From Candidatus Hennigella equi (lineage in GTDB: Bacteria > Bacillota_I > Bacilli_A > Mycoplasmatales > Mycoplasmoidaceae): a stretch of DNA of 38,768 nucleotides. Below the pieces are notes generated by a model. It made no database searches and was not told the DNA's origin. It worked only from the letters and a program-made list of their open reading frames with translations. Position 1 is the stretch's first letter; each line of letters opens with the position of its first letter. Made by a program: the position numbers and the translations under genes. This document shows positions 10,240-20,952 of this stretch, piece after piece. Location of the stretch: assembly GCA_018064845.1 (NCBI GenBank), contig JAGHUK010000036.1:1-38768 (forward strand), written 5' to 3'.

Positions 10240-11014
10240 CTCTTAAACTATCCATTTCTATCTTATTTGCTGTCGATTTTGCATATTTTCCAAAACCTTT
10301 TTCTAGTGCTTTGAAAAGATTTGCTCCATTGCCTGATTCGGCAATTGTTTGGTTGGCAACAATAATATATTTTGTTGGTTTAATTTGTTTTAAAAGTTGT
10401 TCTTGGTGCGAAATTAAGATAATAATCTTATCTTTCTTAATTTTGTTGATTTCACTTGCAATGATTTTTAAACTATCTACATCGCAGCCAGAGTCAACTT
10501 CATCAAGTAAAAGAACATTATTGTTCATTAAAAACATTTGGACAAGTTCATTTTTCTTCTTTTGTCCACCTGAGAAATTAACATTATTTGCTCTTTTAAG
10601 TAAGCTTAAGTCCATATTAAGCTCGTTGAATTTAGGAGTGACAATATTATGTAATGAAATTGGATCAATTTTCTTGTCACTGTGAGCATTAGCAATGATT
10701 TTGTATAAATCGATTAGCTTAACGCCTTCTAATTCCATTGGGTTTTGTGCCAAATAAAAGAAACCAAGTTTAGCAATTTCATCGGTATTTGCCTTAATAA
10801 TGCTTTTGTTATTAAATTTAATATCGCCTTTGGTTACTTTAAATGCATAATGGTGCATAATGGTTTTTAAGAAACTTGACTTTCCAGCACCATTTGGACC
10901 GATAATAGCAATAACATCACCTGTTTTTGCGTTTAGATTTAGATTTTTAAGTAAAGAATGACCCTCTACGCTAACGCATAGATTACTTACTTTTAATAAG
11001 TTAATTTTTTTCAT
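10229..11014 (-). CDS. sufC: SufC ATPase of the Fe-S assembly complex
   Basis: Soluble ABC-type ATPase that drives conformational change in SufB-SufD. The 261-residue product has Walker A GPNGAGKSS at residues 39-47, a Q-loop in FYLAQNPMELEGV, the signature FSGGQKKKNELVQM typical of SufC, Walker B VLLLDEVDSGCDVD and the H-loop ILISHQEQ. It is the first gene of the suf cluster and runs divergently from the large lipoprotein gene. There is no Shine-Dalgarno sequence. A minus-strand TATAAT at 11028-11033 would give a leader of only a few bases. Confidence 0.95.
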   Translation of the reverse strand: MKKINLLKVSNLCVSVEGHSLLKNLNLNAKTGDVIAIIGPNGAGKSSFLKTIMHHYAFKVTKGDIKFNNKSIIKANTDEIAKLGFFYLAQNPMELEGVKLIDLYKIIANAHSDKKIDPISLHNIVTPKFNELNMDLSLLKRANNVNFSGGQKKKNELVQMFLMNNNVLLLDEVDSGCDVDSLKIIASEINKIKKDKIIILISHQEQLLKQIKPTKYIIVANQTIAESGNGANLFKALEKGFGKYAKSTANKIEMDSLRDVF

Positions 11015-11027
11015 ATAATTTAATGTA

Positions 11028-11041
11028 ATTATAATTATAAT
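11028..11041. promoter_or_regulatory. Overlapping divergent -10 boxes of sufC and the lipoprotein gene
   Basis: The sequence contains TATAAT on the plus strand at 11030-11035 and 11036-11041, and on the minus strand at 11028-11033. The core TTATAATTATAA (11029-11040) is itself palindromic. The box at 11036-11041 would give the lipoprotein a leader of about 30 nt with ribosome site AAAGAGGA. The minus box would serve sufC. Confidence 0.5.
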
Positions 11042-11062
11042 AATAAATAATATTATTTATTA
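11041..11062. promoter_or_regulatory. 22-bp perfect palindrome at the lipoprotein start site
   Basis: The half-site is TAATAAATAAT and the second half is its exact complement. It begins at the last base of a plus-strand TATAAT box and covers the expected transcription start. A related 22-bp palindrome lies at the same place before tsaC (28021-28042). Confidence 0.5.
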
Positions 11063-11079
11063 AAAAGAGGATACACAAT

Positions 11080-14000
11080 ATGAAATTAAAAAGATTATTG
11101 CTTGGATCTTGCGTCAGCGCTGTTAGCGGTGGCTTATTAGCTACAATCCTAACTAGCTGTGGTGCAGTTAAGATCGAAGACGATTTAAAAGTTGAACTTG
11201 ATGATCAAGGTAGATTTGTTGATGAAATCAGTTTTCAAGATGCACTTAAGGCTGCTTTAGCAAACCAATCAAGCTGAGCTGCATTAAAAACTGCTTTAGC
11301 AAATGAACTAGTTTATAAATGATTCGAAGACAGAGCGTCTAAAGATAAAGATTCTAAAGATAAGAACGATAGCTTTAGAACAACATTAGATGAAATTAAA
11401 TACAATGTCGATGAAGACTATAAGAAATTAGTTGATGATTTAAAAGCAAAATATGGTTCACAACACAAGTTCTACTTGCAAAATGAACATTTATCACAAT
11501 ATGGCGGTACAGAAGAATCATATAAACACGCTAAGATTGTTGAACAACTTAGAACTAAATTCATTGACAATGTTTTTAAAACAAATTATTTCACATTTAG
11601 ATCAGGTGATGAATCTAAAGATCTTCCTCAATACTTTACTAATGTAAACACATATGTTAAAGAAGATGTTTTAAAAGACCCTGCTAACTGATCAAAAATT
11701 GGGTTCTATGCTAAAGCTAACCCAAACTTTGATGTTAAATCTGAAGACGATGTTAATCAATTAGCAAAACACCCAGATGGTGATTATGCAACTATCCAAA
11801 ACTTTGTTTTTAATAAATGATTTGAAACTGAAAGACCATTCTTCTCTTCAGCTGCTTTATTTAAATATGCTAAACCAGTTGAATCAGGTGGTGAATTATC
11901 TAACATTTATAACAAAGACTACACTGGTGATGTAACTGATCCAAACGAATCATTCCCATTCTTTGGTGGTCAAGCTATAAGTAATGGCTATACAAGTTCT
12001 AGAGGTTTCTATCGTTGATATCATGCTCTAGAAGATGCTGAATTCCAAGAAAATGGATTATATGAAGATGAAGATGATGTAGAACATTACAACTACACTA
12101 TTTCAATTCCTGCTGAATATTCAGAAGATGGACAAACTGTTTTATTATGTTCTGCTAACCAAATGTTTGGCGGATCAAATGCTCTATATGTTCCATATGC
12201 TGTAGCAGCTGGAAGCTTATTAAAGCAAATGCTAACTACTAATAAAACGCCAACAAAACAAAACACTATTGATCAAGACACATTGGCGAACAATGTTGGT
12301 AATGATGAACCATTAGATGTTGACTCAGATATCATATTTAAAAACTTTTTCTATACAAAACAACCTGGTTCTAACATCCCATCATATTTAGACCTTAATA
12401 CTATCTACGGTGGTTTGGTTGGTGATTATTACCATTGCCCAATTTTTAAATCAGATTCAACATTTAAATATTTCTATGGTGCTAATGAAACAACAAATGG
12501 TATTAGATACATTACTAATAATGTACAAGTTCCACTTAAACCTAGAAGCGGTAGCTTCCAAGCTGCAGAACAACCTTGAATTCTTGAATTAAATGAAGCT
12601 GGAGTTCATGCTCAAACAATTGATGCATACTTATATGTATTACAAGGACAAACAGGTACGGTTCTAACTAGATGAAAAGAAGCTGTTAAATTTAGATTGC
12701 TTCAAAAACTTTACTATGATACAAGTATTGTCTCAGCAGATTTATTTGGTAAAGCTGGTAGTGATGATGGTGGTAAGTTAAAAACTTACTTTACAGACAA
12801 CTTCGATAACATCATTCTAGAAATGGCTATCCATGATGATTTAAAAGAAGGTGGCAACCTAAACATATTTAGAAAGATTGAATCATTCAAAGATAGTTTT
12901 AGTTTTGAAAAATCATTCATTAATGAAGTTTATTTAGATCAATTATTTAAAACTTCTGCATTAAGTGATTTGATGACTTATCTAGATTACACAATTGATT
13001 TTGACTTGTTAAAGAAAAACAACGCAACAATCATTAATGCAAATAGCACTATTTATAAATATAAAAATGCTCAAATTGCAAACTTAAAGAGCAAAAAAGG
13101 CAAAAAGAAATACACTAATGGTTTAATTGCTCCATTAGATGCGTTGTATGAAACTAATTCAAGTTTTGAAACTACTCATTTCTATAGTGAAATATTGCAA
13201 GGCGTTATTGTCTCTGAAGTAAAAGAATGAGCTAATACTGAATTCGATAATGCTAGAAAACAAATCGAAGGCTGTAACTTTGTAAAAAACATTAACAACA
13301 TTCCTGTTGACTCTACACTTGAAGGATTATCTCCACAAGTTAAAGCAGCTAAAGATACTCTAAGCAATAGATTCTGATTTAAATCTAGCATCATTGACAA
13401 GATGATGTACTCATTCATGAGCAACAAAACACTAGCTAACGAAATCAAGTCTAAGACATACGAAAACTACAACAAAAATGAAGTATCATATGTTGACACA
13501 AATTATAAACATGAACACATTATTTCTGGATCACATGGTGCATTACCAGCTGCTTTCTATGCATCAAAAATATTAACTGGTGATAACAACTTAGCTTCAT
13601 ATATAACAAGAAGTCAAATACAATCTAGTTCATTTGATGACATTATTAGAACTGCATACACAAATAAATTGGATAAGTCTAAAGCCATTGATGGTTTATA
13701 TTGCGATGATCAATTAAATGATGATGTTTACAACATCACAATGACTTATTTAGCTAAACACAATTTTGAAAACTTCTACAACAATATCAAAATTGGTGAT
13801 ACTGAGAAGGCGCTAGTAGGTTATCTAGTTAAATATAATGCTATTGATCATGATTGACTTCAACCAAATGTTGGATTAACAGTTGACACAATTATGTCTG
13901 GTGAAACAGCATATAACTGAAGCGCAAATGTTGAAAATATGTTTGATGCATTTGGCTATGCTGGATGAAGTAGCGAAACGCCAACAAAAGATGATAGAAC

Positions 14001-14949
14001 TGGACGTGTTAATTACGATGAATACTGACACGTTGTTCCTAAAAAATTCGATATTACTGGCTCAAATGCAATGCAATTTGCTGGGTTTGTTGGAATTCAA
14101 ACATCAGGAAACAACCAACTTGATAGTAGCTCAGGATTAAAAGATGCTGCTTTCAAGGACTTTGCTAAAGCAACAGAAGATTCACCAGTTTTAAGTGATG
14201 CTGGTGGAGAACACGAACAAAATGAAGGCTCATTATTTGCTTGAGCATGTAGTAGTAGCAAAGAAGCTGCCGAAAAATATGCAATTAAGAATGCAGTTGA
14301 ACCAGTTGGCGCTGGTACTCCTATTACTGACTCTCAATTTAGTGTAATCCCAGAAGCTAGAAAATTAGCTTGCAAGATTATTGCTTGTACTACAACTGAT
14401 GACTTAAGAACTTTAGCCGAATCAATTTCTGAATCATTCATTGGTGGATCATTATTTAAACAAATCGCCAGAAGAGAACTTGAAATCGACAAAGATAAGC
14501 CAGTTCAAGACTTGAAGTACAAGATGGTTGGTGAATTGTTAAAAGTAGAAGAGGGCACAGGTAACCTAGTTTACAAAAAAGCATTACAACGTGTTAAAAA
14601 CGTTGAATTACACCGTACTACAAGTTCGAAATATTGCTTCGAAGATGAAAACAACGGCTACAAGTTATTAATGACTCAAATTAACAAAGAAGACGTGCTT
14701 GAAAAGAAACTAGCTCCACGTTGAAATGGAACAGCATGAGTTCTTGATGATAGCCCATTAACTCTTCAAGAATTCTGATATATCTTTGCTAAGATGGCTG
14801 CAGATAACTCAATTCAACAATTAGCTATTGCTGATGCAGTTAAGACTAAGTTTGGCGATAAGAAACTAATCGTTCATGACGCTCAACTATATAACCAATT
14901 CGATTCAGTTTGAATTAAAGACTGAGTAAAGAAACCAATTGGTGAATAA
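11080..14949 (+). CDS. Large surface lipoprotein of unknown function
   Basis: The 1289-residue product begins with a classic mollicute lipoprotein signal: basic MKLKR, a hydrophobic core, then the lipobox LTSC, giving a lipidated cysteine at about residue 27. The mature protein is rich in Asp, Glu, Lys and Asn and has many TGA-encoded Trp residues, about 20 in all. One stretch near residues 55-75, DALKAALANQSSWAALKTAL, looks helical. I see no enzyme motif and no clear repeats, and I do not recognise the family. The frame is intact along its full length. Ribosome site AAAGAGGA precedes the ATG, and a hairpin terminator follows the stop. Abundant surface antigens of this size are common in mycoplasmas, so an adhesin or antigen role is only an inference. 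Confidence 0.9.
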
Positions 14950-14950
14950 T

Positions 14951-14976
14951 AAAAAAAGAGGCATTGCCTCTTTTTC
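14951..14976. terminator. Bidirectional terminator between the lipoprotein gene and fusA
   Basis: AAAAAGAGGCA and TGCCTCTTTTT form an 11-bp stem with a TT loop or slightly larger. A-runs and T-runs on either side make it usable for both the lipoprotein transcript and the converging fusA transcript. Confidence 0.85.
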
Positions 14977-14984
14977 TTTTCCTA

Positions 14985-17078
14985 CTATTTCTTTGCAGCA
15001 GCTTTTTGGCCTGTTCTTGCAGCTACAACTTCATCAACAACACTCTTTGGTGCTTGAGCATAGTGACTAAATTGCATTACATAGTTTCCACGACCTTGTG
15101 TAAATGATCTAAGGTCTGTTGCATAACCGAACATGTTCTTTAAAGGAACCTTAGCCTTAATCATTTGAGCAGCAGCTCTTTGTTCTGTAGATTCAATAGT
15201 TCCACGACGTGAACTAATGTCTCCCATTGCATCTCCTAAGTATTGGTCAGGAACAACAACGTCTACTGACATAATTGGTTCAAGTAAAACTAAACCACAT
15301 TTCTTAGAAGCTTCTTTTAATGCTAATGATGCAGCGACCTTGAAAGCCATTTCTGATGAGTCAACATCGTGGTATGAACCATCATATACTGTGGCTTTAA
15401 TATCCATTAATGGATATCCGGCTAAAGGTCCAGCTTTCATAGCTTCTTGGATGCCTTGGTCAATTGGCTTAATAAATTCACGAGGAATCTTACCACCAAC
15501 GATATCATTAACAAATTCATAACCCTTGTCTTTGTTAGGTTCGAATCTTACTCAACAGTGACCATATTGACCATGACCACCAGATTGTTTAATGTACTTA
15601 CCTTCTGCTTCTCCAACCTTAGTAAATGTTTCACGATATGAAACTTGTGGAGCACCAGCATTTACATCAACCTTAAATTCTCTTCTCATACGGTCAACGA
15701 TAATTTGTAAGTGTAATTCACCCATACCAGAGATAATGCATTGACCAGTTTCGTGATCTGTGTATGTTCTGAATGTTGGGTCTTCTTCTGCAAGTTTTTG
15801 CAAAGCAATACCCATTTTTTCTTGGTCTGCTTTTGTTTTTGGTTCAACAGCTAAACTAATAACTGGTTCAGCAAACTTCATAGATTCTAGTTTAACATCT
15901 AGATCTTCTTCACAAAGTGTATCACCAGTTGTTGTTGACTTTAAACCAACAACGGCACAAATATCACCAGCACAGATGTCAGGGATTTCGTTTCTGTTGT
16001 TTGAGTGCATCTTAATTAATCTAGATACACGTTCTTTAATACCACGTTTTGTGTTAATTACGTAGCTACCAGCATTTAAGTGTCCAGAGTATAGACGAAT
16101 GAAAGTAATTCTACCTACGAATGGGTCAGTAGCAACCTTGAATGCTAAAGCAACAAGTTTGTCTTCATCCTTATTCTTAAGTTCTAATTCCTTACCAGTT
16201 TCTTCGTCTTTAACTTTAATAGCTGGACAGTCTGCAGGAGATGGTAAGTAGTCAACTACTGCATCTAGTACAGCTTTAACACCTTTATTTTTAAATGATG
16301 TACCACATAATACTGGGTGGAATTGAGCAGTCAATGTACCTTTACGGATACACATCTTTAATTCTTCTTCAGTTAATTCTTCACCATTTAGGTATTTTTC
16401 CATACACTTTTCATCGTAGTTAACAGCTTCTTCAACTAAGATTTGTCTAAAGTGTTTAGCTTTTTCCATTAAGTCTGCAGGAATTTCTGCAATCTTATAG
16501 TCTTCTTCTGGTTTACCATCGAACATTCTACATTTCATTGTTACTAAGTCGATAGTTCCAATGAAGTTAGCTTCTGCTCCAATAGGATATTGGATTGCTA
16601 TACCTTTAGCACCTAGATTCTTTTTAATAGATTCTAGACACATTTCAAAGTCTGCACCAACTTTGTCCATCTTGTTACAGTAAACAATTCTTGGTACCTT
16701 ATATTCTGTTGCTTGTCTTCAAACTGTTTCAGTTTGAGGTTCAACACCTTGTTGACTATCTAGAACAGTAACAGCACCGTCAAGTACTCTTAATGATCTT
16801 TCTACTTCAACAGTAAAGTCTACGTGTCCAGGAGTATCAATTAAGTTTAATTCATATCCTTTTCATGTAACATATGTTGCAGCAGCAGTAATTGTAATAC
16901 CACGTTCTTTTTCTTGTTCCATTCAGTCCATGGTAGCACCACCATCATGAACTTCACCAATCTTGTGTGTTTTACCACCATGGAATAGGATACGTTCTGA
17001 TGTAGTAGTCTTACCAGCATCGATGTGGGCCATGATACCGAAGTTACGATATTTTTCTAAAGGAAATTGTCTTGGCAT
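14985..17078 (-). CDS. fusA: Translation elongation factor G
   Basis: GTPase that moves tRNAs and mRNA through the ribosome and helps recycle it. The 697-residue product is full length. Motifs are G1 AHIDAGKTT (residues 17-25), switch I with [10 protein letters not shown]3 DTPGHVDF and G4 NKMDK in the G domain. Domain II contains [15 protein letters not shown], domain [16 protein letters not shown], and domain IV GQYGHC. Several TGA codons are Trp. It ends in two consecutive TAG codons. The ribosome site overlaps the rpsG stop. It is the third gene of the str operon; no tuf follows. Confidence 0.98.
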
Positions 17079-17088
17079 AGTCTATCTC

Positions 17089-17556
<468 letters not shown>

Positions 17557-17570
17557 ATTTAATTCCTTCC

Positions 17571-17990
17571 TTATTGAGCAGCTTTAGGTTTCTTAGTACC
17601 ATAAGCTGATCTTTGTTGGTTTCTCTTAGCTACACCTTGTGTATCTAGAGTTCCTCTTACAATGTGGTATCTCACACCTGGTAAGTCTTTTACACGACCA
17701 CCACGAATAAGTACTACAGAGTGTTCTTGAAGGTTATGACCTTCGCCTGGAATATATGCTAATACTTCTTGACGGTTAGTTAATTTAACCTTAGCATATT
17801 TTCTTAACGCAGAGTTAGGTTTCTTTGGTGTCATAGTACCAACTCTGGTACAAACTCCCCTTTTAAGTGGGCTAGGTGAGTACTTTTGTCTTCTTTCAAA
17901 AGAGTTATAAGTACTTAATAGCGCAGGAGATTTTGATTTAGATTTTTTATTTTTACGTTTGTGACGTATTAATTGTTGTATAGTAGGCAT
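17571..17990 (-). CDS. rpsL: Small-subunit ribosomal protein S12
   Basis: Ribosomal decoding-centre protein. The 139-residue product contains the conserved loops [17 protein letters not shown] and [20 protein letters not shown], then [18 protein letters not shown]. The lysines in KKPNSALRK and the DLPG loop, where streptomycin-resistance changes usually occur, read as wild type. The ribosome site is AAGGAGAAAAG. It is the first gene of the str operon; a TATGAT box about 55 bases upstream may be its promoter. Confidence 0.97.
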   Translation of the reverse strand: MPTIQQLIRHKRKNKKSKSKSPALLSTYNSFERRQKYSPSPLKRGVCTRVGTMTPKKPNSALRKYAKVKLTNRQEVLAYIPGEGHNLQEHSVVLIRGGRVKDLPGVRYHIVRGTLDTQGVAKRNQQRSAYGTKKPKAAQ

Positions 17991-18105
17991 CTTTTCTCCT
18001 TATTTTTACTATATTTTTAGATACAACTTAGCCGTGTGTATCATACGTATTTATAATAATATCATAAAAATGTATTTTTTATATATTTATTTAATATAAA
18101 AGAAA

Positions 18106-18122
18106 AAGAGGCCGTGCCTCTT
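18106..18122 (-). terminator. Terminator of the EzrA-like gene
   Basis: AAGAGGC (18106-18112) and GCCTCTT (18116-18122) form a 7-bp GC-containing stem with loop CGT. On the minus strand a T-rich run follows. The stem touches the stop codon of the gene. Confidence 0.8.
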
Positions 18123-19803
18123 ATTCTTTACGTTTCTTTGCTGTTTTAATAATTGCTAAGGATTTATCAATACAATCACTATATCTTTTTGCCCTAAAAG
18201 CTTTGTTAGCATCTATGAAGTCATCCTTCAATGCTTTCATTGTTTTATAACGGTTTGCATACATTAAGATTTTAGATGCATACGCTTTTAGAACAATGGT
18301 TGTAGTCATTTGTTTGTAGATTTGTTGACTTTGTTCAACTATTGTGCTTATTTCATAAGCAATATTGTCAAAGTCTGGGTTTTCGTCAGAAACGACTTGT
18401 TTTGAGTAATCATCTAATTGTTTGATGTTACCAGTAATTAGTTTTTGAATTTCGTTTCTATCGTCACCAGGTGGAATTAATTTCTTTGTGACAGCTAATA
18501 ATTGTCAGAAGTAAATTGACAAGTCGCTTAGATCAGTAACAGTCTTGATGATTTTATATAAGATGTCATCAATCTTATTAATAGCAACAATGATTTCACC
18601 TTTTTTATTGACAATCTTATTAGCAATAACATCAAGATCTTGAATAGCTCTAATCTTTTCAGTGTGAGTCTTATAATTAACTCTATTTGCCTCAGCGTTT
18701 AATTTAGAAATAAGGTTGACATCTCTTTCAATTAAATCAAAAGATTCAATCACTTTAGGTTCCAATACAAAGTATTGTTTTAGATCGTTCATGCTATTGA
18801 TGATGTCGTTACGATTTAATAAAATTTTATCAGCTTGTTCTTTTATTTCACCAATACTTAAATCAATTAATGTTGGTGTGTTAATGTGAACATATGTAAA
18901 TTGATTAATTTGATTTAAAGCACTAATTGCTTGAATAGCAAATGTTCTTGCTTTTCCTAGTTCTAAGCTACGGTAGTGGTGGTGGAAATGGCGGTAAGTG
19001 TGAGAAAATAATGTCACTAAATTTTGCAATGATTGTAAATCGGCAGTTGCGATTTCATCATAATGTTTCTTCACTAACTTATCGTTGTATTCTTTTGTTG
19101 TTAACAAATATGTGTCAATGATTTGGAATCTAAACACAAGCATAATTGCATTAGCTAGTGTTTTAAGTTTTCTGCCTAAATCCAAAATAGTGTCAACAGT
19201 TTGCTTATAGTCGAACTTGTTTGAATATTGAGGAATAGAAATTAATGTCTTTCTAATTGACATAAATAGAGAATTAATCTTTGTGAAATCAGTGAAATAA
19301 GTTAATTTCTTTTCATAGAAGTTAGCTAGTGTTTCATAGATTTCAAGATAGTTTTGGAAGGCAGTTTCAATTGTTGATCCGTATTGTGTATAGTTAACAT
19401 ATGCTTCTTGCAATTCGTTTAAATCAGCTAAAGCTTTATTTAAATCACGGTCAATTGTTTTGATATATTTCTTAGCAATCTTTAGATTGAATGCATTTAA
19501 TTCGGCTTCAGAAACAGAAATATTTTCTTTTAAAACAACTGAATTAGCTTTTAACTTCTTGTAGATGTCAATATAACGATTTAAATCTAGTTTATTTCCT
19601 AAGTCGTTTTTAGATAAGACACGAATCTTGTAAATATTAATACCACTCAAACCATTAATTAGTTTGTTGTATTTTTTGATGATGTTAAGTTGTTGTCTAA
19701 AATAACTTTTGTGAATAGAAAAGAAAACAGTGTAGACTCCTAACCCTGCAGCAAAAATACAAATAAAGATGATTAATAAGGCAATAATGACTGCTTCTTG
19801 CAT
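18121..19803 (-). CDS. ezrA: EzrA-like membrane-anchored coiled-coil protein
   Basis: The 560-residue product has one N-terminal membrane helix (about residues 4-28, AVIIALLIIFICIFAAGLGV) and then a long, almost entirely helical cytoplasmic part rich in Ile, Leu, Lys, Asn and Asp. Three things match EzrA, the FtsZ-ring regulator of Firmicutes: the total length (562 in Bacillus subtilis), the topology, and the C-terminal segment YANRYKTMKALKDDF with the NRY core of the so-called QNR patch, followed by an FRAKRYSDCIDKSLAII helix. One TGA is Trp. I chose the ATG at 19803 because it directly precedes the helix and gives the family length. A TATAAT box lies 6 nt upstream of it without a Shine-Dalgarno sequence. 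The family call is from pattern and not proven by a search. Confidence 0.7.
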
Positions 19804-19809
19804 ATTTAT

Positions 19810-19815
19810 ATTATA
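19810..19815 (-). promoter_or_regulatory. -10 box for a leaderless ezrA-like transcript
   Basis: TATAAT on the minus strand ends 6 nt before the ATG at 19803. There is no Shine-Dalgarno sequence and no obvious -35, so the mRNA probably starts at or next to the ATG. Confidence 0.5.
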
Positions 19816-19835
19816 AAAATAAAATGATACAAAGT

Positions 19836-19841
19836 TATAAT
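19836..19841 (+). promoter_or_regulatory. -10 box for a leaderless alr transcript
   Basis: TATAAT on the plus strand ends 6 nt before the ATG at 19848. This spacing also argues for that ATG over the in-frame upstream ATG at 19824, which would lie ahead of the promoter. Confidence 0.5.
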
Positions 19842-19847
19842 ACTTAC

Positions 19848-20924
19848 ATGATATACCGTAAAACATATGCTGAAATTAATACAGCGAACATTATTGAAAA
19901 TATAAAAAGATTTAAGAAATCTCACCAAGAATATAAATACTTTATTGGTGTTGTAAAAGCTAATTGTTATGGACATGGTTTATGCAATGAAACCATAAAA
20001 GCAATGATAGCTGGTGGAGTTAACTATTTTGGTGTTGCCACACTAGAAGAAGCATTAGAAGTTAGACAAATAGATAAAAAGGTTCCAATTTTAGTTCTTT
20101 CGAAAATTGAACTGGATGCTGTTAAAGTAGCTTGCGCAAACAAAATCACACTTACTATTCCTAATTTAGCCTACACAAAACAATTGTTAAGACTAAAAAA
20201 TTTGAAAGGCTTAAAAGTTCATTTAAAGATTGATACTGGAATGAATAGAATAGGAGCTAAAACTAGTGCAGAAGCTGATGAAATAGTTAGGTTAATAAAT
20301 AACTCTAACATTATTCTAGAAGGTATCTTTACTCACATCTTTGACGTGGCAGATAAAGAACGTACTTATAAACAATATGCCAAATTTGAACAAATCACTA
20401 AGAATATTGATTTAAAGAAAATAAAGATGGTTCATTGCGGTGCTGGCGATGCTACTTTACTATATAAAAAACGTCCTTACGCCAACGGCTGCAGATTTGG
20501 TGATATCATGTATGGAATTCAAGAAATACCTGATAACAAATACTTAGACACATATAAACTAATTTCTAAGGTTATCCAAGTTAACAAAGTTAAAAAAGGA
20601 CAAACCGTAGGTTATGGTGGTTTATTTAGTTCAAAAAAAGACGAGCTTATAGCTCTAGTTCCAATTGGTTTTGCAGATGGTCTAAGACGTGATTCAAGAG
20701 GAATGTTTGTCTACATCAATAATAAAAAATACACAATTGTCGGAAATGTTTGTATGGACATGATGTTTGTTAAAGTAGATAAAAATGTAAAAGAGAATGA
20801 TATAGTTTACATTTACAAAGATCGTCAACATTTCTATGATTGAGCAAACTTCTTTAAGACTGCTCCAGACTGAATGATTTGCAATATTAGCAAAAGAGTT
20901 CCTAGAATATATGTAAAAAAATAA
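19848..20924 (+). CDS. alr: Alanine racemase
   Basis: PLP enzyme interconverting L- and D-alanine. The 358-residue product has the fold type III pattern: TYAEINTANIIENI at the N-terminus, the PLP lysine in GVVKANCYGHG (residue about 36), LHLKIDTGMNR-like HLKIDTGMNRIG, RFGDIMYGI, the second-base tyrosine in VGYGGLF, LVPIGFADG and GNVCMDMMFV. Two TGA codons near the C-terminus are Trp. The start at 19848 gives the usual short lead before the first strand. A mollicute without peptidoglycan has no standard need for D-Ala, so the role here is open: D-alanine catabolism, osmolyte use, or another amino acid as substrate. A bidirectional terminator follows. Confidence 0.92.
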
Positions 20925-20946
20925 AAAGAAGCATTTGCTTCTTTTT
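20923..20946. terminator. Bidirectional terminator between alr and the amino acid permease
   Basis: AAAAAGAAGCA (20923-20933) and TGCTTCTTTTT (20936-20946) form an 11-bp stem with a 2-base TT loop, flanked by further T on the plus strand and by T opposite the A-run on the minus strand. It lies between two convergent genes. Confidence 0.85.
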
Positions 20947-20952
20947 TATTTA

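Noticed and set aside
10311-10685. Plus-strand frame rich in hydrophobic residues opposite sufC
   Set aside because: Its hydrophobic character follows from reading the complement of charged sufC codons; no start signal is present.
15217-16065. Plus-strand open frames opposite fusA
   Set aside because: They are mirror frames of a highly conserved gene, without ribosome sites or recognisable protein features.
19801-19866. Upstream ATG at 19866 as start of the EzrA-like protein
   Set aside because: It would add 21 residues with no family support, overlap the alr coding start, and lie upstream of the TATAAT box that fits the 19803 start.
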